Shown here: positions 1 through 7,401 of the stretch, piece by piece | Layout of the letters: each line of letters starts with the position of its first letter | How positions within the stretch are numbered: position 1 is the stretch's first letter | Assembly (NCBI GenBank): GCA_002869465.1 | Contig: PKSW01000007.1 | Coordinates: 1 to 9,301, forward strand | Direction: 5' to 3' | Origin: Marinilabiliales bacterium | GTDB taxonomy: Bacteria; Bacteroidota; Bacteroidia; Bacteroidales; F082 | Length of the DNA stretch: 9,301 bases | Notes under the pieces: model-generated | The model's input: the letters and a program-made list of their open reading frames with translations, nothing else | Databases searched by the model: none | What the model was told of the DNA's origin: nothing | Program-made: the position numbers and the translations under genes

Positions 1-8
1 TGATAATT

Positions 9-1361
9 TTAATTCGCTTTTCGTAATTCTAAGTCTTTCTGCATCAACAAACAGGTTTTATGATCAATGGTATAAAAAAAGAGAAGAATGGCACAAGACA
101 TATAAAGGACCCCCGGAAATATCGAAATCATCAATTTAATTCCTGTTATAGCTGACGCTGATTGCTCAATATTGGGGGTAAACTTATATAAAGCTAAAAG
201 CCAGCCAGCCAGCGCACCGCCAATACCCCATCCTGCTTTTTGCGCAAAAGTGGCTGCTGAGAAAATAAGCCCAGTTGCCCTTCTTCCAGATTTCCATTCA
301 GAATAATCCGCGGTATCTGCCAACATTGTCCATAACAGAGGAACTGCCGGGGCATAAGTAAATTTCGCAAGAATATTAAGCATATAGATGGATACAATAT
401 TATCAGTACCCGGAAGATAAAGTAGAATGAAGAAAAAACCCGAAAGGAGTGAACTCGCCAGGTAAACATTCCGTTTCCCAAATCGTTTGGATAGTGGTTT
501 TGAAAATGGAATACCAGCGATCAGCGCTACAGTTCCGATTACATTAAACAATTGCACATTCTCTTCATTACCTATAAAGTATTTGAAATAATAAGCAATA
601 GAAAGGTTTTGCATGGCAAACATGACAAAGGAGATGATTCCTACGAAGAAAAGAATTACCCACGGTTTGTTCTTAAACAAGTTCTTAATATCTTCTTTCA
701 GATTTTGTTTTTGTTCTTTTGGTGGTTCTACACGCTCTTTGGTTGTTTTGAATGTAATCATGAACAGTATAAAACTGATGATGGCAAAAAGTGTCAAAGT
801 GTATTGATAGCCTTTGGCACTGTCACCTTGACCAAAATATAAAGCGAGTGATAGTGCAGTACCTGTGACGATAAACTGACCAATAAATGCAAAAATAAAG
901 CGATACGAATTTAACCCGGCCCTTTCGTAGGAATCCGAAGTCATTACTGCACCCAATGAAGAATAAGGCAGGTTGATCGCTGTAAAGACCGTCATTAATA
1001 AGAGATAGGTTACCCCCGCATAAATAATTTTTCCTGTTTGGCCAAAGTCTGGTGTGGTAAAAGTTAAGATGGCCAGAAGACTATAAGGTAAGGCCATCCA
1101 TAAAATATAAGGCCTGAACTTTCCCCATCGCGTATTAGTCCTGTCTGCTATGATTCCCATTACAGGATCGCTTACCATGTCCCATATTCGTGCAATAAGC
1201 ATTATTGTTCCTGCGGCAGCGGCAGAAATTCCAAAAGTATCAGTATAAAAAATGAGTATCCAGAAACCGACCATATCCCAAACAAAATGAGACGCAGTAT
1301 CACCAAGGCCATATCCTATTTTTTCTTTTATGGATAATTTTGTTTCCATTTTACTTTTCAT
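9..1361 (-). CDS. GPH-family (MFS) sugar:cation symporter 2
   Basis: A 450-residue inner-membrane protein of about twelve helices (roughly 23-40, 46-68, 84-103, 113-133, 155-175, 188-205, 233-253, 269-287, 298-318, 324-346, 365-390, 409-430). It opens with the GPH motif KIGYGLGDTASH; Asp21 lies where MelB has its sugar-binding Asp19. IWDMVSDPVMG has Asp61 and Asp65, matching the MelB cation-site pair, followed by ADRTNTRWGKFRPYILW (72-88). A charged central loop spans 207-232 (PPKEQKQNLKED). LADTADYSEWKSGRRATG (347-364) and Lys375 in helix 11 are GPH hallmarks, the lysine close to MelB Lys377. It is clearly different from the other symporter here, so it is not a recent duplicate. Inferred role: import of a glucan-derived sugar or oligosaccharide of different size or linkage. 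It is the last gene in view; its TAA stop is 8 bases from the window edge, so no terminator can be seen. The start could be 1349 instead of 1361. Confidence 0.88.
   Translation of the reverse strand: MKSKMETKLSIKEKIGYGLGDTASHFVWDMVGFWILIFYTDTFGISAAAAGTIMLIARIWDMVSDPVMGIIADRTNTRWGKFRPYILWMALPYSLLAILTFTTPDFGQTGKIIYAGVTYLLLMTVFTAINLPYSSLGAVMTSDSYERAGLNSYRFIFAFIGQFIVTGTALSLALYFGQGDSAKGYQYTLTLFAIISFILFMITFKTTKERVEPPKEQKQNLKEDIKNLFKNKPWVILFFVGIISFVMFAMQNLSIAYYFKYFIGNEENVQLFNVIGTVALIAGIPFSKPLSKRFGKRNVYLASSLLSGFFFILLYLPGTDNIVSIYMLNILAKFTYAPAVPLLWTMLADTADYSEWKSGRRATGLIFSAATFAQKAGWGIGGALAGWLLALYKFTPNIEQSASAITGIKLMISIFPGVLYMSCAILLFFYTIDHKTCLLMQKDLELRKAN
1347..1361 (-). promoter_or_regulatory. Overlapping stop/start junction with two possible symporter start codons
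   Basis: Two in-frame ATGs lie at 1361-1359 and 1349-1347. The first overlaps the upstream gene's TAA (1353-1351) by 11 bases; the second starts one base after it. Neither has a clear Shine-Dalgarno sequence. GPH proteins usually begin a few residues before the KEKIGYGLGD-type motif, which both choices allow. Either way translation is probably coupled to the upstream enzyme gene. Confidence 0.55.
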
Positions 1362-2376
1362 TGCCAGGATTAGCTGTATACTTTTGTTTTACGACCTCAT
1401 AAGCCAATTTCTTATTTCTATCAATATCAACTATTCCCCAGTATTCCTCATTGGCAGCGCCGTCGTATGGCACACCACCACTAAAGGGCGCTGAGCCGCC
1501 CGGATTGTAGGCATTGTTGTTGCCCGCTTTCCATAATTCATCATTAAACGCAAATATGGCAACACCGGAGCAAATTTCCCTGTTCCTGAAAATATCATCC
1601 AAAATATTTTGTGTGGCATCTGCCTGCGCTTTTTCATTTTCACCCTGCTCGTATCCATTGGAGTCAACAACCATATAACTATCGGCCCCAGCTTCGGAAA
1701 GATACATTGGCTTTGAACTAATCCTGGCCCATTCCTCAAAAATCCCTTCCGGGTTATCCCAGCGATAGACGTTCATTCCCCATACATCAATGTTGGGGCA
1801 TGCAGAAAGTGCTAATGAATCGGGTAATTCACCATGCGCGGTAGCAACCGGATGGGCCGGATCATTAGCATGAATCATATCCGCCGCATGGTTTAATGCC
1901 GTATACCAATTTTGAATATCATCGCCAAACCATTCGGGATGATAGTTGTATTCATTTCCCGGTTCCCAAAATAGAATTGCTTTATGCGTTTTGTATTTGT
2001 TTACATAATCGATAAATGATCCTGAAAGTATATCGTAATAGCCTCCTTGGTTGTACCCGAATCCAATGATTACTTTTAGCCCGGATTCGTGTATTTTATC
2101 CAGCACAGCTTTCTCGTCAATGGGTGAATAAAGCCGGATGGTGTTGATTCCGGCTTCTTTCATTAAGGCCAGGTCTTCAGTTATATTTTCAAAACTTCTT
2201 TGGTCGCTACCCTTCGGCACCGGATGATAACAGATCCCTTTGATAAAATATGGAGTGCCGCCAACCAATATCTGCCGATCGGAAACACTTACAAAATTGG
2301 TATTCGACTCGCCTGTGCATGAAAAAAGAATGCTGGCAAAAAGAATGAACGTTACTATATGCGCTAAATTATTCAT
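1351..2376 (-). CDS. Exported lipoprotein, clan GH-A TIM-barrel glycosidase of unassigned family
   Basis: A 341-residue protein with signal sequence and lipobox LFSC (Cys20). A beta-strand stretch (28-45, including RQILVGGTPYFIKGICY) leads into a (beta/alpha)8 barrel resembling the TIM-barrel domain of GH2 and also GH5/GH72 proteins: EAGINTIRLYSPID (74-87), FWEPGNE (136-142) with Glu142 as the likely acid/base, WGMNVYRW (199-206), and YLSEAG (225-230) with Glu228 as the likely nucleophile. FNDELWK (277-283) and YWGIVDIDR (312-320) echo the C-terminal motifs of both GH17 proteins nearby. It has no beta-sandwich domains, so it is not a full GH2 enzyme. The operon suggests activity on beta-glucan or its oligosaccharides, hydrolytic or transglycosylating, but specificity cannot be read. 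It starts 11 bases after GH30 behind an A-rich leader and overlaps the next symporter's upstream start by 11 bases. The fold and catalytic pair are reasonably sure; the family is not. Confidence 0.75.
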   Translation of the reverse strand: MNNLAHIVTFILFASILFSCTGESNTNFVSVSDRQILVGGTPYFIKGICYHPVPKGSDQRSFENITEDLALMKEAGINTIRLYSPIDEKAVLDKIHESGLKVIIGFGYNQGGYYDILSGSFIDYVNKYKTHKAILFWEPGNEYNYHPEWFGDDIQNWYTALNHAADMIHANDPAHPVATAHGELPDSLALSACPNIDVWGMNVYRWDNPEGIFEEWARISSKPMYLSEAGADSYMVVDSNGYEQGENEKAQADATQNILDDIFRNREICSGVAIFAFNDELWKAGNNNAYNPGGSAPFSGGVPYDGAANEEYWGIVDIDRNKKLAYEVVKQKYTANPGNEK

Positions 2377-2387
2377 GTTTTTTAATA

Positions 2388-3884
2388 CTAATTTGAAGCA
2401 GGAATTACTATTGTTTGTATTGCCTTCGCGCTTATCTGCAAATCAACTGACTGGATTTCCATCGATAGATTTAAATTTTTTGCTTCTTCATTCATATTTA
2501 GAATTACGACAACGACCGATCCATCGGGATTCTTCGCGGCTGTCATCATTAGGCTTTTATCAGGATTTTCGAATCCAATGCGCACGGCACCTGGTCTGAT
2601 AAATTTGCTAAAGTGTACCATTGTGTAGAATAATGGAGTGAAATAGACTTCATCTTTTTCAGGATCCACAATAACAGGTGCAACGCACCAGTTTTTAAAC
2701 CAGTTTGGGCCTCCCTGTCTGTCCAAGATCATATTCCAATCCACCCAGCCATCAACCCAATTGTTCAAGCAGCCAATGATATCCCTGGCATAACGATATA
2801 CAGGAACATATTTTGGATGTAAGTGTTTCTGGTCTTCAGCTGCCCAATCCCAGCCCCAGTCGGTTGCTTCTTTTGACCAATACCATTGATCATCTTTCCA
2901 TTTTGGTACTTCAGCATCCACGCAAGCTTCTGACTGAATCAGATACTTATCAGGAGCCATCTCATGGGTAAAATTTAATGACTTAGGAAACCAATCGAAT
3001 GTGCTGGCATACCAATGAATTGCAAATCCATCGAAATATTTTGAAAACGATTCATCATTGTAAATCACTTTTGCCCATTCTATTAGCTCATCTCCGCGGT
3101 TTTGATCATAAGCCAGAATCTTAACATCGTGCCCATCTGCATTTAGTTTTGGCCCAAGATGATGTTGAACAAAATCAACCATTTCTTCAGCGGAAAAATG
3201 CATACTCTCCCAATTATTACCATTTCCCAATGGTTCATTCTCAACAGTTACTGCCCAAATGTCGATGCCTTCTTTTTGGTATGCGGTTAAATATTTAGAG
3301 AAGAATAAAGCCCAACTATCGTAATATTCCGGTAATAATTTGCCACCAACCCAATCGTTGTTATCTTTCATCCATGGAGGTGCAGTCCATGGTGAAGAAA
3401 TAATTTTAAAACCGTCTTCGGATATGACCATTGCATCTTTTATCATTGGAATGATATCATCCCTGTCTTCTTCGATTGAAAAATTTTCTAAGGTTTTGTC
3501 GCCCTCAATGGGCGCATAAGAATAATTACCAAGCGAAAAGTCACACGAATTAATATGAGTGCGGGTTAAAGAATACCGGGCTCCTTCACTTCCGAAATAG
3601 GCATTCAATATTAAATCACGGTTTTGCTTGCTGAGTTGATTCAGAAGGTAAGCAGAAGCTTCTGTAAAAGATCCTCCAAAGCCAGTTATGGTCTGATATT
3701 TATTTTCGGGCAATAATTGGACGGCTATAACTTCGCTGCCGGAATGAAATTCAGTTATTTTTTTGAGCTGATTTCCGTTTGCCGAAGTTTCAAAAACCTC
3801 AACTTCCAGTTTATTTTGTTGCATGTTACAACCCAACAGAATGACCATGAGAGAAATGTTTATAGAAAATCTGATTATTTTCAT
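2388..3884 (-). CDS. Exported lipoprotein GH30 beta-glucosidase / beta-1,6-glucanase
   Basis: A 498-residue protein with a signal sequence ending in the lipobox LLGC (Cys19). Residues about 25-65 form N-terminal strands of the GH30 side domain; the barrel starts at ITGFGGSFTEA (66-76). SPWTAPPWMK (164-173) is the family's substrate-strand motif, VTVENEP puts the acid/base at Glu217, and IQSEACVD puts the nucleophile at Glu319, matching the positions seen in GH30 glucosylceramidases and beta-1,6-glucanases. The last 75 or so residues are the beta-sandwich C-terminal part. Length is normal for GH30 subfamilies 1 and 3. In laminarin loci GH30 enzymes remove beta-1,6-linked glucose branches, and the GH17 neighbours favour that role; a beta-glucosidase acting on gentio-oligosaccharides is the main alternative. 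The subfamily is not settled by eye. It lies 11 bases from both neighbours. Stop codon TAG. Confidence 0.9.
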   Translation of the reverse strand: MKIIRFSINISLMVILLGCNMQQNKLEVEVFETSANGNQLKKITEFHSGSEVIAVQLLPENKYQTITGFGGSFTEASAYLLNQLSKQNRDLILNAYFGSEGARYSLTRTHINSCDFSLGNYSYAPIEGDKTLENFSIEEDRDDIIPMIKDAMVISEDGFKIISSPWTAPPWMKDNNDWVGGKLLPEYYDSWALFFSKYLTAYQKEGIDIWAVTVENEPLGNGNNWESMHFSAEEMVDFVQHHLGPKLNADGHDVKILAYDQNRGDELIEWAKVIYNDESFSKYFDGFAIHWYASTFDWFPKSLNFTHEMAPDKYLIQSEACVDAEVPKWKDDQWYWSKEATDWGWDWAAEDQKHLHPKYVPVYRYARDIIGCLNNWVDGWVDWNMILDRQGGPNWFKNWCVAPVIVDPEKDEVYFTPLFYTMVHFSKFIRPGAVRIGFENPDKSLMMTAAKNPDGSVVVVILNMNEEAKNLNLSMEIQSVDLQISAKAIQTIVIPASN

Positions 3885-3895
3885 TCCAGTTAAGC

Positions 3896-5335
3896 TTATG
3901 TTTTTAATTCTCCTCTTCGTTTTACTAATATTTCTTTTATTTCATGCACTCGTTCCTCATTCAGGCTATATTTCCACATTACCCAGATAGCTAATGCAGC
4001 GGTTATAGAAGGTATCAGGATATCAGCAATTCTTAAATTCGTCATCGTTTCAACCGTTTGTACTGCGGCATTTTGATCAAATCCAACCAATTTTAATACT
4101 AAACCACCGAGTACTAGGGCGATGGCTTGACCTAATTTTACCATCCACCAATAAATGGCTCCAAATGTTCCTTCCTTGCGAGGCATTCCGTTTTTAAGTT
4201 CATCCAAATCACAAACATCTGCTGTCATACTCATCATCAGCGTAAACAAACCACCAATTCCAAAAGCCATCAGCGGGACGGGTATAAAAATTAACCAAGG
4301 ATTTACCGGGTTAAATCCCCACCATTTAAGACCATAACCCACTATTGAAATGGCAGTTGAAATAATAAAAGCTTGTCGTTTTCCAAATTTTGTTGACATC
4401 TTGGTAATAACTGGGATTACTAAAAAAGCTGTAGCCATAGCACTTATCGTTGAAAACCATGCTGGCCACGTCCCGGTAATTCCATAGTCTCCATTAAACA
4501 TGTAAAAAACGATGATAAAATAACTAAAGGATGCCACCATTTGAAACCCGTTAAATACCAGAAATGTTGCTCCGCAAAGTCTCACAAAAGGTATGTTTTT
4601 GGAAATTTGTGCAATTCCTTTGAACAAATCCTTTAAATTAGTAAACAGGCTACTGAATGTGATTTTTGCCCTGTTTTCCATTTTGCCTGGATCTATTCCT
4701 TTGCAATATATAGCGGGCAAAATACCCAATACTATGCAAATTGCCCCAACAACAACCGATAGTTGATGAACACCTATTACTTGCGTTTCAAATAGATCAG
4801 GATCGGCAATGAGTACCCAAAACCAAGGCACAATCATCCATGCAATTTGACCGACAATTTGCGAAAAGCCCATTAAACGGGTGCGTTCAGAATAATCGGA
4901 AGTCATCTCGTAACCCAATCCTATTAGAGGCGTTGAGAAGATTGTATTTCCTACCAAGTATACCAATGACAAAATCAAGAAATACCAAAAATTAAACATC
5001 TGAGTGTCCGTAGGGTCAAGTTGCCATAAAACAGCGAATAAAACGCCACTTAAAATAGCACCAATAAAAATGTAAGGACGTCTTCGCCCAAATCTTGATT
5101 TGGTATTATCTGAGATATACCCCATTATAGGATCTGTAATAGCATCAAAGATGCGAGGAAGTCCACCCAGCAAACCAGCTAAAAAAGGATCCATCCCAAA
5201 CGCAGTTACTAAAAAGAACATGAATATGCCAAGGGCGCCAGGTAATAAATTATTTACTAAATTACCAGCACCAAAAGCCAATTTCTGACCAATAGGAACA
5301 ATATCTTCAGGTGCTGTTTTGTAATGAGCCGTCAT
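3896..5335 (-). CDS. GPH-family (MFS) sugar:cation symporter 1
   Basis: A 479-residue inner-membrane protein with about twelve hydrophobic segments (roughly 20-46, 51-72, 87-105, 115-140, 158-178, 190-211, 254-280, 292-311, 322-338, 348-371, 392-417, 438-456) and a basic central loop (about 213-250). The loop after helix 2 carries FDAITDPIMGYISDNT with Asp64 and Asp68, matching the Asp pair that forms the cation site in MelB, followed by the basic run SRFGRRRPY (80-88). The second half has TADVCDLDELKNG (371-383) and a helix-11 lysine, Lys400, typical of the glycoside-pentoside-hexuronide family. Inferred job: cation-coupled import of oligosaccharides released by the neighbouring lipoprotein enzymes. 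The cation (Na+ or H+) and sugar cannot be read out. The start at 5335 follows a 60-base gap; the GH30 gene follows 11 bases after its stop. Confidence 0.88.
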   Translation of the reverse strand: MTAHYKTAPEDIVPIGQKLAFGAGNLVNNLLPGALGIFMFFLVTAFGMDPFLAGLLGGLPRIFDAITDPIMGYISDNTKSRFGRRRPYIFIGAILSGVLFAVLWQLDPTDTQMFNFWYFLILSLVYLVGNTIFSTPLIGLGYEMTSDYSERTRLMGFSQIVGQIAWMIVPWFWVLIADPDLFETQVIGVHQLSVVVGAICIVLGILPAIYCKGIDPGKMENRAKITFSSLFTNLKDLFKGIAQISKNIPFVRLCGATFLVFNGFQMVASFSYFIIVFYMFNGDYGITGTWPAWFSTISAMATAFLVIPVITKMSTKFGKRQAFIISTAISIVGYGLKWWGFNPVNPWLIFIPVPLMAFGIGGLFTLMMSMTADVCDLDELKNGMPRKEGTFGAIYWWMVKLGQAIALVLGGLVLKLVGFDQNAAVQTVETMTNLRIADILIPSITAALAIWVMWKYSLNEERVHEIKEILVKRRGELKT

Positions 5336-5395
5336 TGCATTAATTTGTTTATTAGAAACTGTATCATATTATTCTAGTTACTTATAAATTACTTT
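5336..5395 (-). other. 60-base intergenic gap, the longest in the block
   Basis: This AT-rich gap separates the lipoprotein GH17 gene from the first symporter. It has an imperfect dyad, AGTAATTTATAAGTAACT, at 5393-5376, too weak and without a T-tract to be called a terminator. No Bacteroidota -7 element of the TAnnTTTG type is present, so I see no internal promoter. An ATG at 5340-5338 is out of frame with the symporter, whose start at 5335 is kept. Confidence 0.4.
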
Positions 5396-6481
5396 TCATT
5401 TTTGGTAATTAATATCATTATATAAATGTTGCATGACTTTTTTAGGGTTTCGATCAACAGTATACAATCCCCAGTGTTTCTCAGCACCCATCATATTTCC
5501 AGGCGCACCTTTCCAGCCTTCATCAAATGCTTCAAACCAGAATGTTGTAATGTCATTTTCTTTTGACCATGACATGATTTCGTTATAATATTGAAGTTGC
5601 TTTTCTTCGCTCACACGATCTGGGAATTCTGATGCGACCGAAGGCCATCCGGCTTCTGTGATCACAATTTTGACACCAGGTAATGCATTTTGAACCTCCA
5701 TAAAATTTTCTATTGAATAGGATAATCCTTCGTTTATGTCTTTTTCTTCCCATACCGGGTAAATATGAATGGAAATAAAATCAACAGCCTTTGCTAGTTC
5801 TATGCCATAATCGGCCCACCATTTATAATTATCTGCAACAGTAACAGGTTGTTTAATTGCACTTTGTACTTTTTGAACATAAGAGATAATGGTATCGGTG
5901 TCCACTTTATGGTCATTCCAGTCAACCAGTGCTTCGTTGCCCACATTTACAGCAACTACGATATCTTTGTATTCGTTTGCTAGCTTTATTCCCTTTTCAA
6001 TTTCAATTAAATTCAACTTTTTGTTTTGCTGAAGTTCTTCCTCCGGGATAGGCTCAGTTAACCATTCACAGGTTTCGTGGTTGCTTAGTTCAGCTTTCAA
6101 CCAAATTCCCAGCATTACTTTGATGTTGATCTTATTTTCTTTGATAACACGTAATACCATCTCGGAGTTTTTGCCGGAATCATATATTCTAATCAGCTTG
6201 AAACCGGCATCATTGTTCAGGATAGTAAGGTCTTCCAGTGTTTCTTCATAGGATGGATTGATGGCTCCATCCCCACGATCAGGATGCTGCCCGCTGCGGA
6301 AGCCGGAATAACAAACAGCCTCTGAAATACCAACGAGCAAATCATTGTTATTCTGCCGAATTGAATGCATAGATTGTTCAGTTTTTTCTTCCACGTCTTT
6401 GTTCTTTTTAAATCCTGACTCACAACTCATAACAAGGACACAAACCATTAAAATGATTCCAAAATATTTACGTACGTCCAT
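5396..6481 (-). CDS. Exported lipoprotein GH17 beta-1,3-glucanase
   Basis: A 361-residue protein. The N-terminus has a short basic start, a hydrophobic stretch (7-18) and a lipobox VMSC with Cys20, so it is predicted to be a lipoprotein. A charged linker (21-46) leads to a GH17 barrel from about 48. VGNEALV gives acid/base Glu183, and KIVITEAGWPSVA (271-283) matches the GH17 signature with nucleophile Glu276. FWFEAFDEGWKG (314-325) and HWGLYTVDR (336-344) close the domain. Bacterial GH17 enzymes from marine Bacteroidota are known laminarin-degrading beta-1,3-glucanases, so cleavage of beta-1,3-glucan or its oligosaccharides is the likely reaction. The residues after Cys20 (ESGFKK) are not the acid-rich type linked to surface display, so a periplasm-facing anchor is plausible. 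It sits between the cytosolic GH17 gene and the first symporter. Endo or exo mode cannot be read from the sequence. Stop codon TGA. Confidence 0.88.
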   Translation of the reverse strand: MDVRKYFGIILMVCVLVMSCESGFKKNKDVEEKTEQSMHSIRQNNNDLLVGISEAVCYSGFRSGQHPDRGDGAINPSYEETLEDLTILNNDAGFKLIRIYDSGKNSEMVLRVIKENKINIKVMLGIWLKAELSNHETCEWLTEPIPEEELQQNKKLNLIEIEKGIKLANEYKDIVVAVNVGNEALVDWNDHKVDTDTIISYVQKVQSAIKQPVTVADNYKWWADYGIELAKAVDFISIHIYPVWEEKDINEGLSYSIENFMEVQNALPGVKIVITEAGWPSVASEFPDRVSEEKQLQYYNEIMSWSKENDITTFWFEAFDEGWKGAPGNMMGAEKHWGLYTVDRNPKKVMQHLYNDINYQK

Positions 6482-6501
6482 GTAATTTTATCTTTATTTT
6501 A
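6482..6501 (-). promoter_or_regulatory. A-rich translation leader of the lipoprotein GH17 gene
   Basis: The 20 bases between the cytosolic GH17 stop and the next ATG read TAAAATAAAGATAAAATTAC on the minus strand. No GGAG-type Shine-Dalgarno sequence is present. Such A-rich, SD-poor leaders are common in Bacteroidota, where ribosomes rely little on anti-SD pairing. The leaders at 7387-7401 and 2377-2387 are similar. Confidence 0.5.
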
Positions 6502-7386
6502 TTAATACTTTAGTTGGCAATCTTTGTCCCAAAGGCCCCAAAAAGCACCTACATCACCCTCGTCGTGTATTTTCCATGGTTCATCAAAAGACGAAAAATA
6601 AAAGATGTCTATGTCATCTTCTTTTGACCACAACTGAGTATTAATGAAATACCTGATCGCATTTTCATTGGAAGGTTCGGCCCCGTGAAAAGCCTCTCCA
6701 ATATTTGGCCATCCGGTTTCTGAAATGATTACTTTTTTACCATTTGCCGCTTTAAGTGCCCTATTGTACATGTCTTTCATATACAACAGTGAATATTCGA
6801 TGTTGCAGCCCTCCCAAAATGGATAACAGTTGGCGAGGATTAGGTCGCAAGCTTCAGTTATTTTCGGACGATTTTCAAACTCATAATAAGCATCAACATA
6901 GCTTACAGGAACATTTGGGACTTCGCTTTTTACCCTTTTCAAATAATTTAATAGTTCCTCTTCTGATAAATCATCGCGATACATTACCTCATTCCCAATA
7001 GCAAGTATATCCGCTTTTCCTTCTTTTGCAATTTTAATTGCATTGGCAACTTCTTGGTCATTAATCCTTTCGTTTTCTCCTAACCAGGCACCAACCAGGG
7101 TTTTAAACCCGTATTCTCTTGCAATTTCAGGAATTAATTCATTGCCATCGGTGCATGAAAAAGTCCTTATCCATTGGGTATATGGCCTGATGATTTCTAA
7201 TTTTTTTCTGATCTGGTCTATTGTAATTATTGAGCCAGGCTCCTGCTCTTCAGCATATGGACTGAAACATAGTCCGTGCATTCCGACTTTTAAAACCTTA
7301 TTAAAATATGACTGTAGTTCTTCCCTGCTTTTTGTTTCAAAACTTAATCCAGTTAATGACAATATATATTCGCTGCGAATTGACAT
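6502..7386 (-). CDS. Cytosolic GH17-type beta-glucan hydrolase or transglycosylase
   Basis: A 294-residue (beta/alpha)8-barrel protein of clan GH-A. The segment KVIISETGWPNIG (218-230) fits the GH17 family signature, with Glu223 as nucleophile; IGNEVMYR places Glu133 as acid/base. FSPYAEEQEPGS (41-52) resembles the N-terminal strand of bacterial GH17 domains that act as beta-1,3-glucan transglycosylases. The C-terminal half carries FDEPWK (267-272) and FWGLWD (282-287), shared with its neighbour. There is no signal peptide or lipobox: the N-terminus MSIRSEYILSLTG is polar, and six cysteines fit a reducing cytosol. It begins 15 bases after the phosphorylase stop, with an A-rich leader (TAAAAAGA) rather than a Shine-Dalgarno sequence. 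Inferred role: trimming or rearranging imported beta-1,3-gluco-oligosaccharides alongside the phosphorylase. GH17 fold membership is firm; whether it hydrolyses or transfers, and its linkage preference, are not visible. Confidence 0.85.
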   Translation of the reverse strand: MSIRSEYILSLTGLSFETKSREELQSYFNKVLKVGMHGLCFSPYAEEQEPGSIITIDQIRKKLEIIRPYTQWIRTFSCTDGNELIPEIAREYGFKTLVGAWLGENERINDQEVANAIKIAKEGKADILAIGNEVMYRDDLSEEELLNYLKRVKSEVPNVPVSYVDAYYEFENRPKITEACDLILANCYPFWEGCNIEYSLLYMKDMYNRALKAANGKKVIISETGWPNIGEAFHGAEPSNENAIRYFINTQLWSKEDDIDIFYFSSFDEPWKIHDEGDVGAFWGLWDKDCQLKY

Positions 7387-7401
7387 AATAAGTCTTTTTA
7401 T

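Noticed and set aside
199..213. Short tetranucleotide repeat, AGCC about 3.75 copies
   Set aside because: Encodes the ordinary Ala-Gly-Trp-Leu helix segment of the symporter; too few copies to suggest phase variation.
552..842. Plus-strand open frames of 96 and 64 residues opposite the downstream symporter
   Set aside because: Fully antisense to a well-supported GPH gene, no recognisable motif, hydrophobic composition mirrors the coding strand.
1431..1739. Minus-strand frame of 102 residues inside the GH-A gene
   Set aside because: Out-of-frame within a gene that has intact catalytic residues.
1351..2376. Calling this gene a GH2 beta-galactosidase
   Set aside because: The TIM barrel resembles the GH2 catalytic domain, but the beta-sandwich domains are absent and the length is a third of the usual size.
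2240..2599. Plus-strand frame of 119 residues across the GH-A/GH30 junction
   Set aside because: Antisense to two genes with clear catalytic motifs; no domain or start context.
5376..5393. Imperfect dyad in the 60-base gap as a terminator or operator
   Set aside because: Mismatch and wobble pair in a short AT stem, no T-tract; chance is likely in AT-rich DNA.
5336..5395. Internal promoter ahead of symporter 1
   Set aside because: No TAnnTTTG -7 element with an upstream TTG could be found.
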